Positions 20,227 through 28,430 of a stretch of DNA of 64,000 bases are shown piece after piece. The position numbers and the translations under genes were made by a program. The notes under the pieces are model-generated. The model saw nothing but the letters and a program-made list of their open reading frames with translations. It was not told the origin of the DNA and ran no database searches. Within the stretch, counting starts at the first letter, position 1. Each line of letters opens with the position of its first letter. Origin of the DNA: Granulosicoccus antarcticus IMCC3135 (GTDB lineage: Bacteria > Pseudomonadota > Gammaproteobacteria > Granulosicoccales > Granulosicoccaceae); contig NZ_CP018632.1 of NCBI RefSeq assembly GCF_002215215.1, positions 5,824,501 to 5,888,500 of the forward strand, written 5' to 3'.

Positions 20227-20973
20227 ATGGACTCTGAAAGCCCTACTTCTGCGCAGCACTCTCTGCTGACAACCATGCTGCAACACCTGCCAGATTCATT
20301 TGCTCAGCTGTTGGCACTGGGCGGCACCGTTACTCTGATACTCATCGCCATGTCGATGGTTGCCTTGACCATCGTCATCGTCAAGAGCATTCAGATGTAC
20401 GCGGAACGAAGCCGCAACAGCTCTGCAATAGACAGAGCACTGTTGCTCTGGCGACAAGATGATCGCACCGGCGCAATCGCATCTATCAGCCATGCTCAGA
20501 GCGGTGTTGGCAGGCTTTTGAAAGTGGCGATGCAAGGTTGTGAATCTCCAGGTGTTTCGGAGGCGCATGTCAAGGAGGAGATTCAGAGGCTTGCCAGTGG
20601 CGACATGGAAAACTATCGAAGCCATTTACGCTCTCTGGAATTCATTGGAACTGTCAGCCCCCTGCTCGGACTATTCGGCACCGTACTGGGTATGATCGAG
20701 GCGTTCAGACAGATGGAACAAGCCGGATCGCAGGTTGATCCCTCTGTGTTGTCGGGTGGAATATGGCAAGCCTTGCTGACAACGGGTGTTGGTCTGGCGG
20801 TGGCAATACCAACCATGTTGGCACATCAGTGGCTGGATCGGCGAGCTGAACGACATGCACACCGCATCGAGGATACCGTAACCCGTGTTTTCACCGCGCA
20901 TGTCCAGCAAGGCAACAAAGCGAATACTGATGACTTGTCACTGACCACCCGCAGATCTCATGCAGCTGGCTGA
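20227..20973 (+). CDS. exbB: ExbB-type proton channel subunit (TonB motor, cluster A)
   Basis: Forms the pentameric inner-membrane stator that holds ExbD and powers TonB. In the 248 residues, TM1 is near 35-58 (GTVTLILIAMSMVALTIVIV). A cytoplasmic loop leads to TM2 in the motif SLEFIGTVSPLLGLFGTVLG (about 137-156), and TM3 is GGIWQALLTTGVGLAVAIPT. The conserved Thr and Pro residues of the ExbB/TolQ family are present. ATG start. It overlaps exbD by 14 bases, and four genes follow one another tightly (exbB-exbD-exbD-tonB). Confidence 0.93.
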   Translation: MDSESPTSAQHSLLTTMLQHLPDSFAQLLALGGTVTLILIAMSMVALTIVIVKSIQMYAERSRNSSAIDRALLLWRQDDRTGAIASISHAQSGVGRLLKVAMQGCESPGVSEAHVKEEIQRLASGDMENYRSHLRSLEFIGTVSPLLGLFGTVLGMIEAFRQMEQAGSQVDPSVLSGGIWQALLTTGVGLAVAIPTMLAHQWLDRRAERHAHRIEDTVTRVFTAHVQQGNKANTDDLSLTTRRSHAAG

Positions 20974-21364
20974 GTCCGGATCGAGCGGCCGACGTGCAAT
21001 CAGTCTGACGCCCCTGATTGATGTTGTCTTCATACTCTTGCTGTTCTTCATGCTGAGCACACAATTCAGCCAACAACAAGCCATGCAGCTTACCGTGCCA
21101 TCGGAAGCTGGCACTGCCCCAGCCGAGGACATCACAGTCCTGAAGTTACGCCTGTCAGTTGATGGCAACATCATTCTGCAAGACAAGGAAAGCATATTGC
21201 CCGCTTTGCTTGCATCTCATACGAGTGTACTGAGCGCTATCAGCCAGGCAGTGCCGATCCAACTGGATGCTGATGATGAGGTGTCCTTGCAACAACTCAT
21301 ACTCGTCACTGACCTGCTTGAACAAGCCGGAGCTGGTACCGTCAAGCTGACTGCACTGCGCTAA
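20960..21364 (+). CDS. exbD: ExbD with catalytic Asp (cluster A)
   Basis: A single-pass stator subunit of the TonB motor with a periplasmic domain. The 134 residues have the N-terminal tail GRRAISLTPLIDVVFILLLF. Asp21 in that TM segment matches the essential proton-carrying Asp25 of E. coli ExbD. The periplasmic domain is about 90 residues. Its start lies inside exbB (14-base overlap), and its stop shares a base with the start of the next exbD, so the three should be made together. Confidence 0.93.
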   Translation: MQLAESGSSGRRAISLTPLIDVVFILLLFFMLSTQFSQQQAMQLTVPSEAGTAPAEDITVLKLRLSVDGNIILQDKESILPALLASHTSVLSAISQAVPIQLDADDEVSLQQLILVTDLLEQAGAGTVKLTALR

Positions 21365-21849
21365 TGAAGCTGCAACCCGGACGTAAAGGATCAGCAGCAT
21401 CAGACAACAATCTGATTCCGATGATCAACGTCGTGTTTCTGCTACTCATCTTCTTTATGGTCGCCGGTAATATTCGGGTCTCTGACCCTTTGCCACTGCT
21501 TGCACCGACGTCAACACAAGACAAGCCGAGCACGGCTCAAACAGTGCTGTACGTTGCAGGCGATGGGACCTTGATGTTTGAACAGCAACTTATAACGCTG
21601 GAGAATCTGGGTTCATACCTGAAAACACTCTCATCAGTGAACGAGCCGACTATCGTAAGTCCTGACAAGACGACCCCGCTCCCTTCTGACACCACTCTCA
21701 ACATATCCTCAAGCGAAGCTCAGCTGGCAATAAAGGCGGATGCTCAAGTACCTGTCGCCCTATTGAGAAACATCATGAATATCGTCAGGGATGCAGGAAT
21801 TTCTCAGGTTGAATTGCTGACCACCAGGATTCCAGTGGACGCACCTTGA
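21364..21849 (+). CDS. second ExbD paralogue with Asn in place of the motor Asp (cluster A)
   Basis: ExbD/TolR-family protein of 161 residues. The TM segment reads [20 protein letters not shown]: Asn22 (codon AAC) sits where the partner ExbD and E. coli ExbD have the proton-carrying Asp. Its periplasmic domain is some 25 residues longer than the partner's. E. coli ExbD D25N is known to be inactive, so on its own this protein should not drive TonB. A mixed ExbD dimer with the preceding gene is my inference. Its start overlaps the preceding stop by one base, and tonB starts ten bases after its end. Confidence 0.88.
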   Translation: MKLQPGRKGSAASDNNLIPMINVVFLLLIFFMVAGNIRVSDPLPLLAPTSTQDKPSTAQTVLYVAGDGTLMFEQQLITLENLGSYLKTLSSVNEPTIVSPDKTTPLPSDTTLNISSSEAQLAIKADAQVPVALLRNIMNIVRDAGISQVELLTTRIPVDAP

Positions 21850-21859
21850 AGCTGCGACC

Positions 21860-22498
<639 letters not shown>

Positions 22499-22523
22499 CT
22501 AGTCTTGCAGCCCACACAGTTGA

Positions 22524-23546
22524 TCAATCGGGTTGGCTCGAACACTGGTCAAAGAAATCCAGCAGGGACTGCGAGGCATTCAAGCCTCCTTGCGCAGTAT
22601 AAGAACCACGCGCATCGCCACCTGACCATTCATGAGCGAGCTCACCCAATTGCCAGTACCTGCAAACAAGCGCTCCCTCAGCATTTCGATATTCATGAAG
22701 CTGGACGCTGTGCCCATCGACTGACTCATCGTGACATCGATACACCAGCTTCTCTTCTGGATGATGCTGATAATACTGCCCCAGACAACGTGTCACTATA
22801 AGCTCGGCGTTTTTCGGTTGCACGATCTTGTCCTGATCACCATGAATAACCATCGTTGGCCGATACAAAGTGGCAGGGTTTATCGCGGCTGGAGCATTGC
22901 CGCCTGCCATGGCCCTCATGGCTTCAGGCACACTGCTAGCCAGCCCGGTTGCCAGACCTGAATGCACGCCGACAGCTGCGTAGTTTTCCGGATATTGTTC
23001 CGCCAAAACCAGAGCCATGGCTCCTCCTGCAGACAGACCTGCAACAAACACCCGTGCAGGGTTCAATTTGTATTGTGTGCACACAGACCTTGTCAATGCA
23101 CTGATGATTGCAGGCTCTCCAGCTCCCCGCTGCTGATGATCCGGTTCGAACCAATTCCAACAGCGATTGGGGTTCGCAGCCGCACTTTGACTGGGGTACA
23201 GCACGGTATAACCCGACTCGTGCGCCAGTGCATTCATACCAGTTCCGATCGAAAAATCTGTTGCCTCCTGAGTACAGCCGTGCAACATGACCAGCAAGGC
23301 ACCATTACTTTGCGCTGCCGGAGGAAGGTACAGCCGGTAATCGATTGATGCACCCGCATGCTCGAACTCGTCAGTTAAAAATTCACCACCTGTTTTTGCA
23401 TCGGACACCGGCGAAGCTCCAGAAGAGTCCGACATGCCCACGAAGCCTTGCAACCCCTCTTCAAGCGCTCGCGTAGCCTCCTGCAGATTCTCTGCCGGTG
23501 TTTGCAATGCCGCATTGCGCATTGCACGAAGTACATCGTATTTCAT
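22524..23546 (-). CDS. PHB-depolymerase-family esterase
   Basis: An alpha/beta hydrolase of the extracellular polyhydroxybutyrate depolymerase/LpqC type, 340 residues. The catalytic Ser172 lies in the lipase box VFVAGLSAGGAM. The oxyanion motif is LLVMLHGCTQEATDF (residues 85-99). The conserved CWNWFEPDHQQRGAGEP pattern matches short-chain PHB depolymerases and feruloyl-esterase-like enzymes. No signal peptide is seen: the first 35 residues form an amphipathic helix (LRAMRNAALQTPAENLQEAT). The true substrate is uncertain. It is convergent with tonB A, and a CopG-type regulator lies upstream on the same strand. Confidence 0.85.
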   Translation of the reverse strand: MKYDVLRAMRNAALQTPAENLQEATRALEEGLQGFVGMSDSSGASPVSDAKTGGEFLTDEFEHAGASIDYRLYLPPAAQSNGALLVMLHGCTQEATDFSIGTGMNALAHESGYTVLYPSQSAAANPNRCWNWFEPDHQQRGAGEPAIISALTRSVCTQYKLNPARVFVAGLSAGGAMALVLAEQYPENYAAVGVHSGLATGLASSVPEAMRAMAGGNAPAAINPATLYRPTMVIHGDQDKIVQPKNAELIVTRCLGQYYQHHPEEKLVYRCHDESVDGHSVQLHEYRNAEGALVCRYWQLGELAHEWSGGDARGSYTAQGGLNASQSLLDFFDQCSSQPD

Positions 23547-23590
23547 TCAAACTTCTCCCAACATCTCAAACTCCTGAACATGAGGAGATC

Positions 23591-24004
23591 TCACTGAATC
23601 CTCTCACCCAGCGCATCCCTTACGGCCCGGCTCGCTTGCAAACTACCCAGAACAGTCAGTGATCCAATCGTTGCCAAAGCGAGCTCAGGCGTAACATCTT
23701 CAGCAATACGCGCCAGTCCCAGCACCTTTATATGCAAGAGTTCGCCCGCTTCACGCACCGCCTCCAAATCAGAGCGTTGAAAATCACGCAGACCAATTTC
23801 CAGGGTATGCCGAGCAATACCTTGCTCCAGTACCTGCGAATGCGTAGTTAGCTGATTACGTATTGCGGTTCGAATGAAATCCGATCGATTGGAATAGAAA
23901 CCTTCCTTCACCAACAGATCGACACGTCCCAGATCCACATGGCCCAGATTCAATGTGATCTTTTCGCTCTCTCCCCGGCCTTCTCGACTGCGTACGGCGC
24001 TCAC
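23591..24004 (-). CDS. CopG-type ribbon-helix-helix regulator
   Basis: A probable small DNA-binding protein. I prefer GTG at 24004 (137 aa), because GGAGAGG lies eight bases before it and the upstream in-frame stretch (25 more residues from 24079) looks non-conserved. The ribbon-helix-helix covers about residues 13-55: KITLNLGHVDLGRVDLLVKE, then GFYSNRSDFIRTAIRNQL. The C-terminal part (from about residue 65) is helical and could bind a ligand or oligomerise. It lies 44 bases upstream of the esterase gene, so the two are likely an operon. Targets are unknown. Confidence 0.78.
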   Translation of the reverse strand: MSAVRSREGRGESEKITLNLGHVDLGRVDLLVKEGFYSNRSDFIRTAIRNQLTTHSQVLEQGIARHTLEIGLRDFQRSDLEAVREAGELLHIKVLGLARIAEDVTPELALATIGSLTVLGSLQASRAVRDALGERIQ

Positions 24005-24374
24005 GATACCCACCTCTCCAGTTATGAATTTCCTTCCTGCTGGATGGTACTTGGATTCCACCACGCATGAATGGCACAATCTTGATGAGAACAGTTATCA
24101 TTTGCGCCGTACAGAGTACAATATGATAGACATTTTCAGCTAATTCAGACGGTTGTCATTGCACTTTTCCTCGGACAAGCAGTCTCTCTGAGTCTGGGTG
24201 CAGCCTATTGCATGGCATACTCTCCAGAGCTACAACCGCCTTGTACTGGCTTGATACGTCACTACTCATTGCGCTAATGGAATTTGCCGAACTCATTCAA
24301 CGTCAGATTGTGATCGCTTACGACACCTGGTCCGAAACGAACACAACAAACACCAAATCAAACGAAGCAATAAA
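24005..24374. other. divergent intergenic region between the CopG gene and fpr
   Basis: Some 370 bases with no convincing gene. It should hold the divergent promoters of the CopG/esterase pair and fpr. TACAATATGAT near 24117-24127 resembles an extended -10 on the plus strand, but no clear partner -35 is seen. The last 30 bases before fpr are very A-rich. Confidence 0.4.
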
Positions 24375-25238
24375 ATGAAACCTGAAAACCCGGGCGCCTC
24401 TACGGCGGAATCCTCGAATGAAGAGGCTCCCGTTTCTTCAATTCCACATGGTCAGCGACTAAGCTGCACGGAGGAGCAGGAAAAGGTCCTATCCGTTCAT
24501 CACTGGACCGATAACTATTTCAGCTTCCGCACGACACGTGATGCCGGATTGCGATTCCAGAACGGGCAATTTGTCATGGTCGGCCTGGAAGTCGATGGAA
24601 AACTGTTACGCCGGGCATACTCGATTGCCAGCGCCAACTGGGAAGAAGAACTCGAATTTTTCAGCATCAAGGTTGATAGCGGAGCATTGACCTCGCGTCT
24701 GCAACATATAGAAGTAGGCGACTATGTTCATGTGGGCCGCAAGCCTGTCGGCACTTTATTACTGGATGACCTGACACCTGGTAAAACACTGTGGCTACTG
24801 TCCACGGGTACGGGAATGGCACCATTTCTGTCGGTCATAAAAGATCCCGAAACCTACGAGCAATATCAAAATGTTGTTCTGGTTCATGGCGTTCGTCATG
24901 TTCATGACCTGGCCTATCGCGACATCATCTCTCTGGAACTGCCAGAACATGAATACCTGGGCGAATGCATCAAAAAGCAACTGATATACGCTCCGGTCGT
25001 CTCCAGAGACCCCTTCGAACGCAGTGGTCGCATCACTACTCTGTTTGCCGATGGCGAACTGGAACGCAGCGTAAACCTGCCTACCATTGATCCAGAACAT
25101 GATCGTTTCATGTTGTGCGGCGGCCCTGACATGCTGAAACAGCTGCGCGAATTTCTGGACAGCCGTGGTTTCCCAGTGTCACCGTCTCGCGGTGAACCCG
25201 GTGCTTACGTTTTCGAACGCGCATTCGTCGATCGGTAA
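24375..25238 (+). CDS. fpr: ferredoxin-NADP(+) reductase
   Basis: An FAD enzyme moving electrons between NADPH and ferredoxin or flavodoxin, and in other bacteria to Bfd for ferritin iron release. The 287 residues begin with a polar extension of about 28 residues. The FAD domain has RRAYSIASANWEEELEF, the NADP domain has LWLLSTGTGMAPFLSVI, and the end is YVFERAFVDR as in the bacterial subclass with a long C-terminal contact to FAD. ATG start. It stands alone, followed by a strong hairpin. Confidence 0.94.
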   Translation: MKPENPGASTAESSNEEAPVSSIPHGQRLSCTEEQEKVLSVHHWTDNYFSFRTTRDAGLRFQNGQFVMVGLEVDGKLLRRAYSIASANWEEELEFFSIKVDSGALTSRLQHIEVGDYVHVGRKPVGTLLLDDLTPGKTLWLLSTGTGMAPFLSVIKDPETYEQYQNVVLVHGVRHVHDLAYRDIISLELPEHEYLGECIKKQLIYAPVVSRDPFERSGRITTLFADGELERSVNLPTIDPEHDRFMLCGGPDMLKQLREFLDSRGFPVSPSRGEPGAYVFERAFVDR

Positions 25239-25260
25239 ATCAAAGACAAAATCCAGTAGC

Positions 25261-25286
25261 TCCCCGGTGAATAAATTCACCGGGGA
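25261..25286 (+). terminator. strong perfect hairpin after fpr
   Basis: TCCCCGGTGAA (25261-25271) pairs fully with TTCACCGGGGA (25276-25286) around a four-base TAAA loop, 22 bases past the fpr stop. An 11-pair GC-rich stem this close to a stop suggests transcript end or 3' protection, but there is no T-tract. Confidence 0.6.
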
Positions 25287-25465
25287 AGGTAACCAAACTG
25301 CCCTGTCAGTATCACCTTGAATTTGTAACACGTTCAAGTTCAGGAGAGGCGCAGTCTGCCGTTACCTCGTCACATGGCATCTCGTTTGCTTGATTGTCTT
25401 GTTGTTGAACCAGAGTAATCATCTGGCCAACCGTTGAACAAGCCCCTTTCAGACGAGAAGCTGCC

Positions 25466-26560
25466 ATGATTTCCAGGAACTACGCACTCGCATTCGGCAC
25501 CATAGCGCTCTGTATGAGCAGTTTCCTGACGACAGTCGTCCGTGCCGAGACACTCGTATTCGAGGCCACAACAGACTTTCCTGTGATTGACGCCGGGGAA
25601 GTGCCTTACTATTCAGAAGCTCCAGGGCGTCCATCACTGGCCATCGATGCTGCCATCGAGAGTAATCGCAACCAGTTTGCCAAAGCCTCCATGACTTATG
25701 AGGGAGCCTCTGGCTACTTCGATATAACGCTTGTCACACTGGCTGAACTTGATGGCGAAGCGCCTTATCGTGTTCTGATCGACGATGTACTGGTTGGCTC
25801 AGCAATCAACCCAGAGGTCATCGTCGACTACACCAGCGTTCGAAACATCTTCGAGAACATTGTAATTCCCCAAGGGGCTACCATTTCAGTTGAATCGCTG
25901 GCCAACACCAACGGCAAGATTCCCGAAGGTGACGGTACTGCATTTGCCCGTGGGCGCTGGACAAGCCTGGAGCTTGATAGCAGTGATGCAGGGACTATCG
26001 CCGAAGATGAAACAGACCTTGCAGTCGATGTCAGCATTGATGCCAGCCGCCTCGTTGTCGGTGAGTCGAGCACGCTGGTTGTGAATATTGACAACGGTTC
26101 AGACAGTGCGGTGGCAACACAACCACTGGTGACTCTGACGCGCCCTCATACACAGCTTGATATCGAGACCGGCCCTCTGGAGAGCTGCACTGAATCAGGC
26201 GATGAGATCGTCTGCCACCTGAGTGAAATTCCTGCCGGTGGTAGCCATCAGATGTTCCTGGTATTAACGGCACTGGAAGCTTCTTCATCCGTGCCACTTC
26301 AGGTAACGGTCACTGCCGACCAAACCGATTCATATATTGCAGATAACTCCGTGACATTGCCGCTGCAAATCGATGCCCGGTCAGACGCTGAAGGGACAAG
26401 CACTGATACGATCGAAAATGGCGGCAATGGCCTGACACCCGATACGACGATGAATGCAACAGAATCGGAGAGTCGCTCAGGTGGCGGCGTCAGTGTTGGC
26501 CTGCTCGGCCTATTGCTCATCGCCACATTCGGACTGAAGCGACGTTACCAGTGGAGCTGA
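25466..26560 (+). CDS. exported protein with GlyGly-CTERM-like sorting tail
   Basis: I do not recognise the body of this 364-residue protein. It has a signal peptide (ALAFGTIALCMSSFLTTVVRA, cut after about residue 27) and a beta-rich first domain to about residue 165. A second domain of DUF11/CARDB-like character follows (LVVGESSTLVVNIDNGSDS, then TLPLQID), then a Ser/Thr/Asn-rich linker. The C-terminus SGGGVSVGLLGLLLIATFGL plus KRRYQWS (glycines, hydrophobic helix, basic end) matches the layout of GlyGly-CTERM tails cut by rhombosortase. Likely surface-exposed or secreted. It stands alone and is convergent with the piuC-like gene. Confidence 0.7.
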   Translation: MISRNYALAFGTIALCMSSFLTTVVRAETLVFEATTDFPVIDAGEVPYYSEAPGRPSLAIDAAIESNRNQFAKASMTYEGASGYFDITLVTLAELDGEAPYRVLIDDVLVGSAINPEVIVDYTSVRNIFENIVIPQGATISVESLANTNGKIPEGDGTAFARGRWTSLELDSSDAGTIAEDETDLAVDVSIDASRLVVGESSTLVVNIDNGSDSAVATQPLVTLTRPHTQLDIETGPLESCTESGDEIVCHLSEIPAGGSHQMFLVLTALEASSSVPLQVTVTADQTDSYIADNSVTLPLQIDARSDAEGTSTDTIENGGNGLTPDTTMNATESESRSGGGVSVGLLGLLLIATFGLKRRYQWS

Positions 26561-26584
26561 TTTCACCGCTTCAGCAACAAACAA

Positions 26585-27268
26585 TCATGTCGTTGCCCAG
26601 CAACGCATCAGGTTGTGATAAATGCCGGTCAGTCGACTGACCTCTGAATCACCCTGGCCTCTTTCAAGCGTCAGTGTCTGTACGCTCTGATCCAGTTCAT
26701 ACAGGATTTCACGTTGTTGATTGTCTCGAACCAGGCTCTGAATCCAGAAGACTGAGCAGATTCTGGCTCCCTTCAGAACCGGGTTCACCTGATGCAGGCT
26801 GGTGGACGGATACAGAACAAGGTCGCCGGCCTCCAGCTTGACCTCCTGTGTTCCGAATTGCGTTTCAACCAATAACTCGCCACCGTCGTAATCATCAGCA
26901 CGCGACAGAAACAAGGTAGCAGACAGATCAGTCCGCATCTGCCCCATACCTCCTGGCAATGACATGATGGAACTGTCCACATGGGCGCCGTACTGCCCCC
27001 CCTCGGTATATCGATTGAACTTGGCAGGCATGATCTTGTTCGGCAAGGCGGCCGAGATGAACTGTGGGTGTGCGTTCAATACCGCAAGGATGCGGCTCCC
27101 AATGGACTGGGCGAGTTCAGTTCGATCATCAAGATGCTGATTGGTTTTCACCGTTGCAGCCTGACTGCCTGCTGATAACTTGCCATCGACCCACTGGCTC
27201 TGCGCCAGCTGTTGTCGCATCTCCAACGCTTCTTCGACACTGAATACCGATTCAATAGCCAACAACAT
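26585..27268 (-). CDS. PKHD-type Fe(II)/2-oxoglutarate oxygenase (PiuC/YbiX-like)
   Basis: A 227-residue cytoplasmic oxygenase. The iron facial triad is His96-x-Asp98 (GAHVDSSIM) and His159 (STSLHQVNPV), and the 2-oxoglutarate carboxylate contact is Arg169. The prolyl-4-hydroxylase-like core and helical tail match PiuC/YbiX, which lie beside catecholate siderophore receptors (piuA, fiu) in Pseudomonas and E. coli. Here it is the seventh and last gene of the iron operon, three bases after the FMN oxidase gene. The substrate is unknown; a siderophore or derivative is the usual guess. Confidence 0.88.
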   Translation of the reverse strand: MLLAIESVFSVEEALEMRQQLAQSQWVDGKLSAGSQAATVKTNQHLDDRTELAQSIGSRILAVLNAHPQFISAALPNKIMPAKFNRYTEGGQYGAHVDSSIMSLPGGMGQMRTDLSATLFLSRADDYDGGELLVETQFGTQEVKLEAGDLVLYPSTSLHQVNPVLKGARICSVFWIQSLVRDNQQREILYELDQSVQTLTLERGQGDSEVSRLTGIYHNLMRCWATT

Positions 27269-27271
27269 ACT

Positions 27272-28426
27272 TCAGACCTTCCTCATGGATAGTTCGTTTG
27301 AATAACTAGTGGCATCGAACAAGGCCTCTCTGCCTATCCTGGCCAAGCTCGGACAGCCCGCCAGAGCCATGGTGATCTCCAGTTCATCCCGCAGGAGCTT
27401 CAGCATATGGGCCACGCCCAGAGCCCCTGCTACTGCCAGGGCAAAAACCTGAGGTCGGCCGATCAGAACCGCATCTGCACCCAGAGCCAGAGCTTTGAAC
27501 ACGTCAGCACCACGGCGAATACCGCCATCCAGTAAAACAGGAAATTCCTTGCCAACGGCTTCTCGAACAAGAGGCAACATCGCCATTGTCGAGGGCACAG
27601 TATCCAGACTACGCCCGCCATGATTCGAAACAACTATTCCCTGAAGTCCCAGCTCCTGACAGCGGACAGCATCAGCCGGATGCAAAATGCCTTTGAGTAA
27701 AATGGGCATGTCAGTCTGGCTCTTCAACCATTCGATATCCTGCCAGGTAGGTGCTTCACGCATGAGTCCCTGAAATATGATGCTCTCATGAGGCTCCAGT
27801 ACGATGGGTTCTGGTGCGGATTGATTGGATAGATTGGCAGCGCTGCCCTCTTCCGGCAGTCGAAAACCAGATCGCTGCACCCGATTACGTACTCCATTGA
27901 CAGGCACATCGACCGTCACAATCAAGGCAGAAAAACCGCAAACTTCTGCGCGTCGAATCAGGTCAAGCGTGCCGTTGCGATCCTTCTGGAAATACAATTG
28001 AAACCATTTATTACTTTGTAGCTGGTTGGCAATGCCTTCCATCGGAACCGACGACAGCGTGCTGGCAATCATGCCAGCTTCCATGATTGCTGCTGCCTCT
28101 GCCGTAGCCAGCTCTGCATCGGGATGTACCAATCCCTGATGCGCAACCGGCGCCAACAAGATGGGATGACGAAATTTCTCGCCCAGCAACGTCAATTCAG
28201 TGCTGCCTTGAGTACAGTCAGTCAGCATCCGGGGAAGAATCTGCCATCGATCAAACGACGATCTATTGCTGGCAAGCGTAAGGTCATCGGCACAACCACT
28301 TGCCAGATATTCGTAGACATCGTGCGGCAGGACTTCTCTGGCAAGCCTTTCGTAATCCTCCAGACACACTGTGCCTGGAGGGATCACAGATCCTGACTTC
28401 ATAGGGCTATCAGGATTCATTCGCAT
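27272..28426 (-). CDS. FMN-dependent alpha-hydroxy-acid oxidase/dehydrogenase
   Basis: A TIM-barrel flavoenzyme of the glycolate oxidase/lactate dehydrogenase family, 384 residues. The proton-abstracting His269 and substrate Arg272 lie in VVSNHGGRSLD. Lys245 (LLKGIL) and Tyr145 (FQLYFQKDR) match the FMN and substrate contacts, and the phosphate site is DGGIRRGADVFKALALGADA followed by LIGRP. The membrane-loop region is short, so it should be soluble. It lies four bases after the siderophore receptor gene and three before the PiuC-like gene, an unusual place for this family. The true substrate is unknown; a hydroxy acid from a siderophore is an inference from position. Confidence 0.88.
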   Translation of the reverse strand: MRMNPDSPMKSGSVIPPGTVCLEDYERLAREVLPHDVYEYLASGCADDLTLASNRSSFDRWQILPRMLTDCTQGSTELTLLGEKFRHPILLAPVAHQGLVHPDAELATAEAAAIMEAGMIASTLSSVPMEGIANQLQSNKWFQLYFQKDRNGTLDLIRRAEVCGFSALIVTVDVPVNGVRNRVQRSGFRLPEEGSAANLSNQSAPEPIVLEPHESIIFQGLMREAPTWQDIEWLKSQTDMPILLKGILHPADAVRCQELGLQGIVVSNHGGRSLDTVPSTMAMLPLVREAVGKEFPVLLDGGIRRGADVFKALALGADAVLIGRPQVFALAVAGALGVAHMLKLLRDELEITMALAGCPSLARIGREALFDATSYSNELSMRKV

Positions 28427-28430
28427 GGAA

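Noticed and set aside
23856-24143. Small frames around the CopG start, including a plus-strand 62-residue one
   Set aside because: They are antisense or frame-shifted relative to the ribbon-helix-helix gene and lie in its promoter region.
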